This document shows positions 9,518 to 25,288 of a stretch of 64,000 nucleotides of DNA, in pieces; position 1 is the stretch's first letter, and each line of letters begins with the position of its first letter. The position numbers and the translations under genes are program-made. Source of the DNA: Rhodococcus marinonascens NBRC 14363 (GTDB taxonomy: Bacteria; Actinomycetota; Actinomycetes; Mycobacteriales; Mycobacteriaceae). The stretch spans positions 26,944-90,943 of the forward strand of contig NZ_BCXB01000023.1 of NCBI RefSeq assembly GCF_001894885.1. Reading direction: 5' to 3'. Below the pieces are notes generated by a model. The model saw only the letters and a program-made list of their open reading frames with translations. It had not been told where the DNA came from and did no database searches.

Positions 9518-11059
9518 TCAGTGCACCATGACCGTCGGGGCATCCTCGGCCCCAAGGTTCGGGTTCACCGACTTCTTGCGCGGCAGCAGGAAGGCAGGGA
9601 TGAGCGTCAGCAAGATCAGAACCGCCGCCACGACGAACGTGTTGCCGAAGGAATCGGCCAGTTCCGAAAACCCGTTTGCCAGCACGTCCGGCGGCGTCTG
9701 CGCGGCGATCTGCGCCGCTTCCGGTGAATCGCCACGCGACGCGGCCGCCAGTCCGGCCGCCCCGTGGCTCAGAATCTGATTCGTCAGGACCACCGACATC
9801 ACAGCTGTCCCGATCGAGCCGGCGGTCTGCTGCACGATGTTCATCAGCGTCGAACCACGCGCCACCTGCTCATGGGAAAGCGTCACGATCGCCGCGGTCA
9901 TCAGTGGCATCATCGTGCAACCCATGCCCATACCCATCACGAACAGAGCACCCATCAGCAACCACGTCGGGGAATCCGCGGCAACCTGAGTGAAGACACC
10001 CAGTCCGATGAAGATCAACGGCAAACCGGTCAGCACGATCTTGCCCGCACCGATCTTGTCGACAAGACGTCCGGCGATCGGCATGGTCAGCATCGCGCCG
10101 AGACCCTGCGGCGCCATCAGTAGACCGGCGGCGAGAGTGGTGTGACCACCGACTTGGATGAAGTAGCTCGGGAATAGCAGCCCGGCACCCATGAACGCGA
10201 CGATGAACATCGACATAGTGATCACCGCGACAGTCAACTGCCGGTTCTTGAACAGGTGCAGGTCGATCAGCGGATGGTCCTTGCCCAGGGCGTGGAAGAC
10301 GAACGCGACGATCAGCGCGAGTCCAATTGCACCGGACACCAGCACCCGGGCGGATGCCACCGTTCCGACCTCGGGTATGGACGACACACCGAACAGGAAC
10401 AGCGCCAGACCGGGCGAGAGCAGCAGCATTCCGAGGAAGTCGAATGACTCCGAAGGCGACGGCCGGTCGGACGGCAGAATAATGAAGGCAGCGGCCAGGG
10501 CGACAGCACCGATGGGAACGTTGATCAGGAAGATCCAGTGCCAGCTGGCGGCCTCGATCAGCCAGCCGCCGAGGATGGGGCCACCGATAGGACCGAGCAG
10601 CATCGGGATGCCGAGCACCGCCATGACCCGACCCACCCGCTCAGGACCCGCGGCCCTCGTCATGATCGTCATACCAAGGGGCATCAGCATGCCACCGCCA
10701 AGCCCCTGAAGGACGCGGAAGCCGATCAGCGAGGTGATGTCCCAGGCCATGCTGCACGCTACGGAACCGAGGACGAACAGCACCAACGCCGTCATGTACA
10801 GGCGCTTGGTTCCGAAGCGGTCGGCCGCCCACCCGGTCACCGGGATGACGGTGGCCAGCGCGAGCGTGTACGCGGTCATCGTCCATGCGACGGTGGCGTA
10901 GGTGCTGTCGAAGTCTTGGGCGAACGTAGTGAGCGCGACGCTGACCACGGTCACGTCGAGGATCGACATGATGGCGCCGAGCACCACCACGGACGCAATC
11001 TTGAGGACCGTGCTGTCCAGCTTGTCGGGCGCCGCGGGCGCGGCCTTCGGCGTTGTCAT
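9518..11059 (-). CDS. DHA2-family MFS multidrug exporter (EmrB/QacA-like)
   Basis: A 513-residue, 14-TM major facilitator of the DHA2 drug:H+ antiporter group. The family motifs LDVTVVSVAL (TM1), GWAADRFGTKRLY (motif A) and MAVLGIPMLLGPIGGPILGGWL (motif C) are all present. The ATG at 11059 is chosen because it overlaps the MarR stop as ATGA and has AGGAG eight bases upstream; an ATG two codons earlier is too close to that site. It should export hydrophobic drugs or metabolites under control of the co-transcribed MarR repressor. Confidence 0.92.
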   Translation of the reverse strand: MTTPKAAPAAPDKLDSTVLKIASVVVLGAIMSILDVTVVSVALTTFAQDFDSTYATVAWTMTAYTLALATVIPVTGWAADRFGTKRLYMTALVLFVLGSVACSMAWDITSLIGFRVLQGLGGGMLMPLGMTIMTRAAGPERVGRVMAVLGIPMLLGPIGGPILGGWLIEAASWHWIFLINVPIGAVALAAAFIILPSDRPSPSESFDFLGMLLLSPGLALFLFGVSSIPEVGTVASARVLVSGAIGLALIVAFVFHALGKDHPLIDLHLFKNRQLTVAVITMSMFIVAFMGAGLLFPSYFIQVGGHTTLAAGLLMAPQGLGAMLTMPIAGRLVDKIGAGKIVLTGLPLIFIGLGVFTQVAADSPTWLLMGALFVMGMGMGCTMMPLMTAAIVTLSHEQVARGSTLMNIVQQTAGSIGTAVMSVVLTNQILSHGAAGLAAASRGDSPEAAQIAAQTPPDVLANGFSELADSFGNTFVVAAVLILLTLIPAFLLPRKKSVNPNLGAEDAPTVMVH

Positions 11060-11526
11060 CCGCATCTCTCCTGGTTAAGTTCTCGCAGGGAATCCCCCGC
11101 GAGGATCGGCTGTAGTGCCTCGATCAGTCGAGTCCGGTCGGTATCCGGAATCAGTCCTGCGAACCGTCGCAACTGATCACGCTTGTATTCGACGTGCCAG
11201 GTGGCGATCCTTCGCCCAGCATCAGACAACGAGACCCGCTTGACGCGCCGGTCACGCTCGTCCTCCCGGCGAACGACCAGTCCGAGCTTCACGAGTTGGT
11301 CGACGTTCCGACCAGCCGCGGCCACAGAGAGCCGCAACCGTTCCGCCACCTCGTTGATCGGAAGCGGTTCATCGTGATGGGTTAGCGCGAAGAGTATCCG
11401 CACCTGTGAAAATGTGAGGTCCAGTTCGATGAGGTTGTCCATCGACTCCGACTCCCCCACGCACAACAACTGGGTGAAGAAATCGTTGAGAAGTTCGAAG
11501 AGGAGATCAGGAGGTTTGAGAGGCAC
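11056..11526 (-). CDS. MarR-family transcriptional regulator
   Basis: A ~156-residue MarR repressor with the winged helix-turn-helix at about residues 45-110 (PINEVAERLRLSVAAAGRNVDQLVKLGLV, then wing RREDERDRRVKRVSLSDAGRRI). It is co-translated with the DHA2 exporter and is its likely ligand-responsive repressor. No Shine-Dalgarno site precedes it. A -10-like TAGTAT at 11538-11533 would place the transcript start at the GTG of 11526, suggesting a leaderless mRNA; TTG at 11532 is the alternative start. Confidence 0.88.
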   Translation of the reverse strand: MPLKPPDLLFELLNDFFTQLLCVGESESMDNLIELDLTFSQVRILFALTHHDEPLPINEVAERLRLSVAAAGRNVDQLVKLGLVVRREDERDRRVKRVSLSDAGRRIATWHVEYKRDQLRRFAGLIPDTDRTRLIEALQPILAGDSLRELNQERCG

Positions 11527-11532
11527 TTCCAA

Positions 11533-11571
11533 ATACTAACGCTTACGCAACTATTGCCCAAGAGCAACTAT
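11533..11571 (-). promoter_or_regulatory. marR promoter and candidate operator
   Basis: On the minus strand TTGGGC (11561-11556), a 17-bp spacer and TAGTAT (11538-11533) form a candidate sigma-A promoter. An inverted repeat TTGC-N6-GCAA (11554-11567) covers the -35 box, and the octamer GCAACTAT occurs twice 17 bp apart (11547-11554, 11564-11571). Repeats on the promoter of a MarR gene are typical autoregulatory sites. Confidence 0.5.
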
Positions 11572-11579
11572 GACGCAAC

Positions 11580-13243
11580 CTAATTAAGGGTGTCGGGTGT
11601 CACAATCCCGACGCGTGCCCCTCGACTTTCCGTTCGAGCGGACAGCAGGACGAACCAGTCGGGCCAACGAGCGAAGAGATGCCTGCGCTTTCGGGCGACG
11701 GACACCATCTCGGATCGGTCGGTCACCTTGACCCTCGGCCGTCCGGAACTTGCCGCACGCGCCCTCTCCGCCGCATCGATCGCGCGCCGGCCCGCGAACC
11801 CGATCCGTTCCGGTTGTCGTCGCTCGATCAGCTTCTTCGCGTCCGTACGGGCCCCACCGTGGTCGGGAACCGCCCGGCCTCAAAATCGGCAAGCAGAGTC
11901 GACACCGTCTCCTTGGAGCACACTTTGTTGGTCCCGATGACGCCGCTGGGACCGCGCTTGATCCACCCGGACACGAACACTCGATCGCAGACGCGGCCCC
12001 GTTCGTTGGGGATCACGCCACGCTTCTCGTCGAACGCGACTCCGCCGACAGGGTTGCCGCGATACCCGATCGAGCGCAGTACGAGGGAGGTGTCGAGCGA
12101 CCCCTCTTCGCCCCTCGGCTTCGCCGATAGCAGTTTCGAGGACAGCAAGCCTGACTCGTCGATCACCAGTTTGTTGCGTCCGTAGCGCAGGGCCTCGACC
12201 CGGGCGGAACCCGTGACCACGAGCGGCGATGTCAGGTAGTGGAACACGATGCGCTTGCAACCGGGCCGCGGTTCACGCTGCCCGAACTCCCTGGCGAGCC
12301 GGACCTCCATCGCGGCGGCCGGATCGCCCGGCCGGACCGGGTCTGCGGCACCGAGGTCGAGGTCGGCGCCGTCGATCACGCCGTCCACGTTCTCGAGGTC
12401 GCCGAGCGCCAGGAACTCCGGACCCGAGTAGGCAGCCTGAGCGCGACCGCGGCGACCGAGGATCACCACCTCCTCGACGTTGCTGAGACGCAATACAGCC
12501 AGGGCTGATCCGCGATATCAGTCCGCTCCAACTCCTCGACGTTCATCGTGAGGATGCCGGCCACGTCGAGCGCCACGTTGCCGTTGCCTACAATAACCGC
12601 ACACTTCCCGGACAGGTCGAACGTGCGTTGCACGTAGTCGGGGTGACCGTTGTACCAGGCGACGAAATCGGAGGCGGCGTGATAGTTCTCCAGCAACTCG
12701 TCGTGAGTGACGTGCTTGCCGATCTCGACGTTGAGGTGAAACTCGAAGTTGGGCCTGTCGAGACTCCACTCGAACATTCGCGTCACCTCCTTGGTTCCGG
12801 GATGGTCGGGGGCGACGCCGGCTCGCACCAACCCGAACGGCGTGGGCAGCTTCTCGAACATCTCGACCTCGACGTCAGACCGGTCGAGCAGTTCACCGGC
12901 CGCGTAGCAAGCGGCCGGTGCCCACCACAGCGATTCGTAACGTGCCCAGATCGCGTCGCGGCGGAGTCGCAGGTGTCAGCGGTATCCAGCCCTCGGGCAT
13001 CGGATGCGTCTTGTAGTAGTCGGCGTTGATGTCCTTGTATCGGGCCAGGGAGCCGAGGAGCTTGTCCTCGGGGAAGATCGCCTGGGCAAGCGTCGACGCA
13101 GGCCCCGCAGCGATGCAGGTCTCCGGGTCGATACGCAGCATCTCGGTCTGCGCGTACTCCCGCTTACCCGGTACCGGGTGGATGCAACACGCGGAGACAC
13201 GACTCGCGTCGTTGCAACAGGCCTGGGTGATGACATATGCCAT
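11580..13243 (-). pseudogene. fprB: Decayed ferredoxin/ferredoxin-NADP+ reductase (fprB-like)
   Basis: A ~1.66-kb remnant of the FprB type (N-terminal bacterial ferredoxin fused to an adrenodoxin-reductase-like FAD/NADPH domain). The start MAYVITQACCNDAS and the cluster region are recognisable, but the CPVNC block has lost 9 bases and one Cys is Arg. The second cluster motif is put out of frame by a 1-base deletion at about 13,115 and restored by a 5-base deletion near 13,095. Further lesions are a frameshift at the FAD GxG motif (~12,905), an in-frame loss of about 26 codons near 12,690, a 1-base frameshift near 12,508 and another near 11,850. The final ~85 codons continue in a third frame to a TAG at 11,580. 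No functional product is expected. Confidence 0.88.
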
Positions 13244-13299
13244 TGCGGTTTCCTCACGCGGTGCAGAGGATCGAACTACTTTATGTCACCTCTAGTAAC

Positions 13300-13314
13300 A
13301 CATATATGATATGT
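13300..13314. promoter_or_regulatory. Inverted repeat between fprB remnant and thioesterase
   Basis: ACATAT-ATG-ATATGT is a perfect 15-bp inverted repeat in an AT-rich patch between the divergent fprB remnant (start 13243) and the thioesterase (start 13395). Its position suggests a repressor operator or promoter element; no regulator is identified. Confidence 0.35.
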
Positions 13315-13394
13315 ACTGAGAATCACGTCCACGAACAAGCACCTGTGCGAACTGGAAGAATCGGGGCTACGCCCACGACAGAAGGAACAGCATC

Positions 13395-14222
13395 TTGGCA
13401 CTCGACGGACCACTCGCCGTTCCACCCTCACAAGGTCGATTCTTCGAGACCTCCTGGCCCGTCCGTACGGGCGATATCGACGCCGCAAAGCGATTGCGCC
13501 TCGACGGGATCGCGCGCTACCTCCAGGACGTCGGACTGGACAACCTCGATGCCGTAAATGCTGCAGACAGCCACCCGCTGTGGATCGTCCGGCGCACCGT
13601 CATCGACATCGTGCGGCCTGCCGTGTGGCCCGAGCGGGTCCACCTTCGGCGCTGGTGCTCGGCGCTGTCGACCCGCTGGACGAACATGCGGGTGCAGGTC
13701 AAGGGCGAGGCGGGCGCCCTGATCGAGACCGAGGGCTTCTGGATCCACATCAGCGGCGACACCGGGATGCCCACCAGGATCGACGACGGATTCATCGAGC
13801 GTCTCGGCGAATCCGCCGACGAACACCGGCTCAAGTGGAAGCGCTGGCTCGTCGAGAACGCTCCGGCCGCCGATGAGGAGGGCATCGAAGACTCTGAATT
13901 CGTCCTGCGCCGCACCGATATCGACCCGTTCGACCACGTGAACAATGCCGTCTACTGGCAGGCCGTGGAGGAGTTGCTTGCGGACCACGAGCATCCCGGA
14001 GGCGGCCGACTCGTCGACAACCCTCATCGCGCCGTACTCGAGTACCTTGCCCCCATCGTCTCGAGCGACAAGATCGTCCTGCGTTGGCGCCGGGACGACA
14101 CGTCGCTGACCGTCTGGTTCTTGGTCGAAGGTGCCCTGCGGGCGGTGGCCCATGTCGGACCACTCGACACAACAGCATCCACACCAGCGGAATCTCCGAG
14201 TTCAGCGAGGCCAACGGGCTGA
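13395..14222 (+). CDS. Acyl-ACP thioesterase family protein
   Basis: A 275-residue tandem-hotdog thioesterase of the actinobacterial acyl-ACP thioesterase family, which hydrolyses acyl-ACP or acyl-CoA thioesters. The first hotdog starts at FFETSWPVRTGDIDAAKRLR and the second contains DIDPFDHVNNAVYW, where the Asn/His positions correspond to the catalytic strand of plant FAT-type enzymes. It starts at TTG 13395, supported by AGAAGGAA seven bases upstream. The last ~20 residues (TTASTPAESPSSARPTG) look like a low-complexity tail. The 160 bp that follow hold no gene that I recognise. Confidence 0.85.
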   Translation: MALDGPLAVPPSQGRFFETSWPVRTGDIDAAKRLRLDGIARYLQDVGLDNLDAVNAADSHPLWIVRRTVIDIVRPAVWPERVHLRRWCSALSTRWTNMRVQVKGEAGALIETEGFWIHISGDTGMPTRIDDGFIERLGESADEHRLKWKRWLVENAPAADEEGIEDSEFVLRRTDIDPFDHVNNAVYWQAVEELLADHEHPGGGRLVDNPHRAVLEYLAPIVSSDKIVLRWRRDDTSLTVWFLVEGALRAVAHVGPLDTTASTPAESPSSARPTG

Positions 14223-14384
14223 TCTCCACCTCGAGCTGGTGGACCAGCTCGTCTGGGGCAACGTTTCGACTACCGGCACAATCGATCTCACGCGTCAGAT
14301 CTCGCGCGGCATCGCTGTACTCTTTTCCACGGAGTCGCCCGAAACTACCCGCACCTCAGTGCGCCGCCTCGTGGGTCGGGTGGG

Positions 14385-14735
14385 TCACAGGCGTGAGATG
14401 CGGTCGAACGGGTACCCAGCCACCACGGAGACGACCATGCCGTAAGCGGCGATGGCTAGGAGTTCTTTGATCGAGAGTTCGATCTGGAACTCCGACAAGA
14501 TCCTGGGCATCAGGGCTACCGCGGGGATCAGCGCGAGCACTGAAGACACCGCGCACCAGCGGGTGACGAGCGAATTCGCGACTCGAGTCAGCTCGGGGCT
14601 GTCGCGTACCTTGTCGGGAATCGGCCAGCCATGCTTCTCCGGGTCGGTGACCCAGCCCCGGTAACCGACGTATACGCCATAACCGTTCACCAACGCAAAC
14701 ATCAGGAACAGAAGCGCTACTACGGTGTCTTCCAT
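14385..14735 (-). CDS. Small integral membrane protein
   Basis: A 116-residue protein with three clear hydrophobic stretches: residues ~5-23, a middle one around CAVSSVLALIPAVALM, and ~90-107. It is probably a three-helix inner-membrane protein. No family is recognised. The ATG at 14735 is preferred; a TTG three codons upstream is also possible. It lies 17 bp downstream of the DUF1272 gene on the same strand, so it is likely the last gene of a three-gene unit with the alpha/beta hydrolase. Confidence 0.6.
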   Translation of the reverse strand: MEDTVVALLFLMFALVNGYGVYVGYRGWVTDPEKHGWPIPDKVRDSPELTRVANSLVTRWCAVSSVLALIPAVALMPRILSEFQIELSIKELLAIAAYGMVVSVVAGYPFDRISRL

Positions 14736-14752
14736 GCGCAGCAATCAGACGT

Positions 14753-14989
14753 TCAACGACGGGTCCTGAGAGACCGGAGGATTCGCGCGGGTGCGCGACG
14801 ACTGATCTGCACCGCGCCCGTTGTGCGACGCGGTCTGGCGCACAGCTCTCCTCCGCAGTTCGGGCACTGATTGTCCATCTCGGCTGCGCAGGCACTGCAG
14901 AATGTGCATACGTAGCTGCAGATCGTTGCGGCGGAATCGTTTCGTAGAGACGATCGGCACGCCTCGCATTTCGTCTTCATGGTCAACAT
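14753..14989 (-). CDS. DUF1272 zinc-ribbon protein
   Basis: A 78-residue protein with the DUF1272 signature: KTKCEAC, a central CSYVCTFCSAC and CPNCGGEL, that is, several Cys pairs suited to bind zinc. The family function is unknown. The ATG at 14989 has GGGAG seven bases upstream. The C-terminal ~25 residues are arginine-rich and may be disordered. It lies 24 bp downstream of the alpha/beta hydrolase gene and upstream of the small membrane protein gene. Confidence 0.75.
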   Translation of the reverse strand: MLTMKTKCEACRSSLRNDSAATICSYVCTFCSACAAEMDNQCPNCGGELCARPRRTTGAVQISRRAPARILRSLRTRR

Positions 14990-15013
14990 CTTCAGGCTCC
15001 CATATCGTGTCGG

Positions 15014-15850
15014 TCAGGATTTTTCAGGAACAGCAACCGCCGCCTGTATCGAGGAAACCGCGTTCTCTGGCTTCTTCAGCCATTCGACGTGCCCGCCGCT
15101 TCCGGCGACAGAAACGACTCTTCCGTGTGCGTGTGGAAGTGTCGCGACGAGTGCCTCGGCTGTCGAGACCGGCGCCAGTGCGTCATCGTCGAAAACGATT
15201 GCAGTAAATGGCCGGTCGAATTTGCTGAAATCGGTTGAACTGCCTTGGATCCCCCGGAGTTTTGTGAAATCTCCCGACCAGGAAAGGCGTGCCCAGTCTC
15301 GAGTGAGGTACTTCGACTGCCGGCCACCCATCCCGAGCCTGTCGCCGGGCCAGTATCCGACTGCGGCTGCGACGAAGGCAGGTCCGGTGGTTCCCAGGAG
15401 CGGCCGCCATGCATCGAGTAGCGGGTAGCTGCGGAAGTACGGCGTTCCTCCTGCTATGGAAATAACTCCTTCGGCTGCGTCGAGACCGTCCGTGCCGACG
15501 GCAAGCGTAATCAGTTGGGCGCCAAGACTATGTCCACCCACCCATGTCAGCACTCCTGGTTGTGCGGCCGCAGCGAGTGCAGCAGGTATGTCGATAGTGG
15601 CGATCTCTGTATATCCGAATCGGCTGCGGCGATCGATGCTCGAGTTGCCATCTTGGCCGCGGTACTCGACGGTGATGCACGTGATCCCTGCGCGGGCCAG
15701 ACCTGCCGCGAATCTTCGGTAGTGGCGGATCTTGACACCCATCGCTGGGAAGAAGACCAAACGAGTGTGCTCGTTCTCGGCATGGAACCATTCCGAAGAA
15801 AGTTTTCCATCGGGAGTCTCTATGAACTGTTGCCGGCCTTCAATGTCCAT
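15014..15850 (-). CDS. Alpha/beta-fold hydrolase
   Basis: A 278-residue serine hydrolase. The nucleophile elbow is GGHSLG (near residue 105), the acid lies in IVFDDDALAP and the catalytic His in GSGGHVEW near the C-terminus, giving a complete Ser-Asp-His triad. The N-terminal segment (HTRLVFFPAMGVKIRHYRRFA) fits a monoacylglycerol-lipase-like or YheT/DUF-type hydrolase. There is no signal peptide. The ATG at 15850 starts the homologous part; the frame is open to 15979 but that extension is atypical. It heads a probable unit with the DUF1272 and membrane protein genes. Confidence 0.8.
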   Translation of the reverse strand: MDIEGRQQFIETPDGKLSSEWFHAENEHTRLVFFPAMGVKIRHYRRFAAGLARAGITCITVEYRGQDGNSSIDRRSRFGYTEIATIDIPAALAAAAQPGVLTWVGGHSLGAQLITLAVGTDGLDAAEGVISIAGGTPYFRSYPLLDAWRPLLGTTGPAFVAAAVGYWPGDRLGMGGRQSKYLTRDWARLSWSGDFTKLRGIQGSSTDFSKFDRPFTAIVFDDDALAPVSTAEALVATLPHAHGRVVSVAGSGGHVEWLKKPENAVSSIQAAVAVPEKS

Positions 15851-16214
15851 CAATGCGTCTCCACTTGGTCTGCTATCGCGGGAACGGCCCGGAAAGAGAT
15901 CCGTCCGCCGAATGCTTCCGGATTCACGAATTACGCTTCGGTGCGGGGAGACCTCGGCGATTGCCTCGGCACAACACATACAGAATTCGGCCAGCAGTCA
16001 CCTACCTCCCCCTGCTGTTCTGGCGCAGACAGCCACCACCTGAGCCCCCAACTCTTTCAGTAGAACAACCGGTTCGCACAGTAAACTCAATCTACTGACT
16101 GGTAGCAACGACTCGCCCAGAATCTTCTCGACCCCGTGTGCCACCGAAGAATCATCGGCAAATCTCGATCCGCGCAGACTCGCGCTCGCGAGGAACCTGA
16201 TCTAGCGTCAACCC
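15851..16214. other. Intergenic region, divergent promoters, no gene seen
   Basis: 364 bp between the minus-strand hydrolase and the plus-strand SixA gene. Open frames here are short and lack family resemblance. It must contain both promoters; I find no convincing -10/-35 pair or repeat. Confidence 0.4.
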
Positions 16215-16727
16215 ATGCCCGCGAACTCCCCGGCACCCGCCCGCACCCTGATCTTGATGCGCCACGGCAAGTCGGGGTATTCGGAGGGCGCCACGGATCA
16301 CGAACGCCCATTGACCTCGCGCGGGCGCGAGGATGCTGGAGCGGCTGGCGAATGGTTACGGTCGACTCAGCCACCGATCGATGCTGTGCTCTGTTCGACC
16401 GCTCGCCGCACCCGCGAAACTCTCGAGGCCACGCGGGTCGACGCCCCCACCCGATTCGCGGACGAACTCTACGGCGCATACGCCGCAAAGGTTCTGGCGG
16501 AGATCGCGCGGATCGAGCCTTCGGTGCGCACTCTGCTGGTAGTCGGCCATGTTCCGGGTATGCCCTTGACAGCATTGGATCTGGCGGACGACCTCGAGAC
16601 CGCGGCGGCCCGCGTGACGCGGGAGAAGTTCCCGACGTCGGCACTCGCCGTGCTCACGGTGGCGTGTGACTGGGACGAACTCACCTCGAATGGGGCGTCA
16701 CTGACCACATTCCACGTCCCGAGGTAG
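16215..16727 (+). CDS. SixA-like histidine phosphatase
   Basis: A 170-residue phosphohistidine phosphatase of the histidine phosphatase superfamily, branch 1. The phospho-accepting His is in LILMRHGKSGY (RHG motif), a second conserved Arg is in CSTARRTRET, and the second catalytic His in LLVVGHVPGM. SixA-type enzymes dephosphorylate phosphohistidine proteins such as phosphotransfer domains. Length and motif order are normal for the family. It converges with a small membrane protein gene with only 5 bp between the stops. Confidence 0.88.
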   Translation: MPANSPAPARTLILMRHGKSGYSEGATDHERPLTSRGREDAGAAGEWLRSTQPPIDAVLCSTARRTRETLEATRVDAPTRFADELYGAYAAKVLAEIARIEPSVRTLLVVGHVPGMPLTALDLADDLETAAARVTREKFPTSALAVLTVACDWDELTSNGASLTTFHVPR

Positions 16728-16732
16728 CGGCG

Positions 16733-16933
16733 TCAGAACAACTTCCGCCCGGCGACCGCGACGACCCCGAGCACCACGGCCAACACAAGCGCAAGCCAGA
16801 ATCCGAGCAGCCACCACACCACGCCGAACACGACGAGTGCCGGTGCCACCGTGATGAGTGCGATCGTGGGACTTTCCCGCACCGCCTCGAGCGCCGACTC
16901 AGCCTTGACGCGATCGATCTTCTTCTCCGGCAT
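16733..16933 (-). CDS. Small membrane protein
   Basis: A 66-residue protein with a charged N-terminal ~20 residues (MPEKKIDRVKAESALEAV) followed by one long or two short hydrophobic segments (IALITVAPALVVFGVVWWLL, then LALVLAVVLGVVAVAG) and a basic C-terminus. The charge pattern suggests a hairpin inner-membrane protein with both ends cytoplasmic. No family is recognised. It lies downstream of the rpoC terminators on the same strand. Confidence 0.6.
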   Translation of the reverse strand: MPEKKIDRVKAESALEAVRESPTIALITVAPALVVFGVVWWLLGFWLALVLAVVLGVVAVAGRKLF

Positions 16934-16952
16934 CCTCGTCTCCGTTCAACGA

Positions 16953-16985
16953 ATCAGGGATATCAGGGATATCAGGGATATCAGG
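16953..16985. repeat. 9-bp tandem repeat (ATCAGGGAT x3.7)
   Basis: Three perfect copies of ATCAGGGAT and a partial fourth lie just upstream of the small membrane protein start. Each junction creates GATATC. Slippage-prone; possible promoter spacing variation. Confidence 0.8.
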
Positions 16986-17082
16986 CAGGTGTAGTCGAGA
17001 GTAGTCGTTATGGAGCACCGGGGCCGAACATCGACCGCGCATCGCAACTGTGGCCACCCACAGACCGGTGGGTCAAACAAAT

Positions 17083-17120
17083 GTTGGCCCCACCCCCGAA
17101 GAGAGTGGGGTGGGGCCAAC
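17083..17120 (-). terminator. rpoC terminator
   Basis: A perfect 14-bp stem (GTTGGCCCCACCCC paired with GGGGTGGGGCCAAC) with a 10-nt loop, followed on the minus strand by ATTTGTTTG. It lies 57 bp beyond the rpoC stop and should end the rpoB-rpoC transcript. Confidence 0.85.
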
Positions 17121-17131
17121 ACGTCTGTATT

Positions 17132-17167
17132 GCTTGGTTGAAGAGTCTCGAGACTTGTCAACCAAGC
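17132..17167 (-). terminator. Second hairpin after rpoC
   Basis: Ten-base arms GCTTGGTTGA/TCAACCAAGC enclose a nested 12-bp palindrome AGTCTCGAGACT. It starts 10 bp after the rpoC stop and has no T-tract, so it may be an mRNA-stabilising hairpin or a helper terminator before the one at 17083-17120. Confidence 0.6.
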
Positions 17168-17176
17168 ACAGAGCAA

Positions 17177-21133
<3,957 letters not shown>

Positions 21134-21213
21134 GTAACTTCCTTTCCCCAGAGGGATTGTGGATCAGCGGTGGCCGCCGATTCCTGACTGCCAATTCCAA
21201 ATGTGAACTACGC

Positions 21214-21243
21214 CCCCGGGCCGTGATTTCCCACGACCCGGGG
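21214..21243 (-). terminator. rpoB-rpoC intercistronic hairpin
   Basis: CCCCGGGcCGTG and CACGaCCCGGGG form a 12-bp stem with one mismatch and a 6-nt loop, 9 bp after the rpoB stop. There is no T-tract, so partial termination or an RNA-processing/stability element is more likely than full termination. Confidence 0.5.
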
Positions 21244-21251
21244 ACCGTTAC

Positions 21252-24758
<3,507 letters not shown>

Positions 24759-25009
24759 CTCACGCGGGCCGCTCTTGCTGTTGCGACCGCCGCTGTATCT
24801 GCTTCGAATTTCGCTGCTTACAACCCGAACGAAACTCGCCACAGTTGCTGAAGAGTGAAGCCTTCAAAGCGTTACGGACGAGAGGTGGACAGGAGGCAGC
24901 CAGCGCAACGTCCAAAAGTACACCCAAACTCAGTAGATGTCGAGTCGGGCACCCGAAGCAGCACCCGCTGGGGCGCTCGGCCACGCGGCACTGCGCATGT
25001 TCACGCATC

Positions 25010-25038
25010 AGAGTGACGGGTGATCAACGTGGCGTCAA
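25010..25038 (-). promoter_or_regulatory. Candidate rpoB promoter
   Basis: On the minus strand TTGACG (25038-25033), a 17-bp spacer and CACTCT (25015-25010). The -35 is good and the -10 weak. It would give a leader of about 250 nt. Confidence 0.35.
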
Positions 25039-25288
25039 GAGATAGGGCGCATGTCGCGTGGTTTCACAGCGGTCGCAGGACGCTCCCGGGATCCCTCCAT
25101 AGCCGCTGACGTCGGCGAATGATGTGCGCCCGCGATCGCGGACAATTTTGACGGAACCGACAATCTTCGGGGGAGGCGGGGCCGCGAGCGCCGGAACGCT
25201 CACGTCATCGACCGTCCGAGTCCGAGTCCGAGTCCGATCCGTCGCCACCGCCACCCGCCACCCGCAAGGTGCTCGTATCCGCTCTCGC

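Noticed and set aside
14131..14445. Plus-strand continuation after the thioesterase as a separate gene
   Set aside because: No family resemblance in any frame and overlap with the membrane protein gene.
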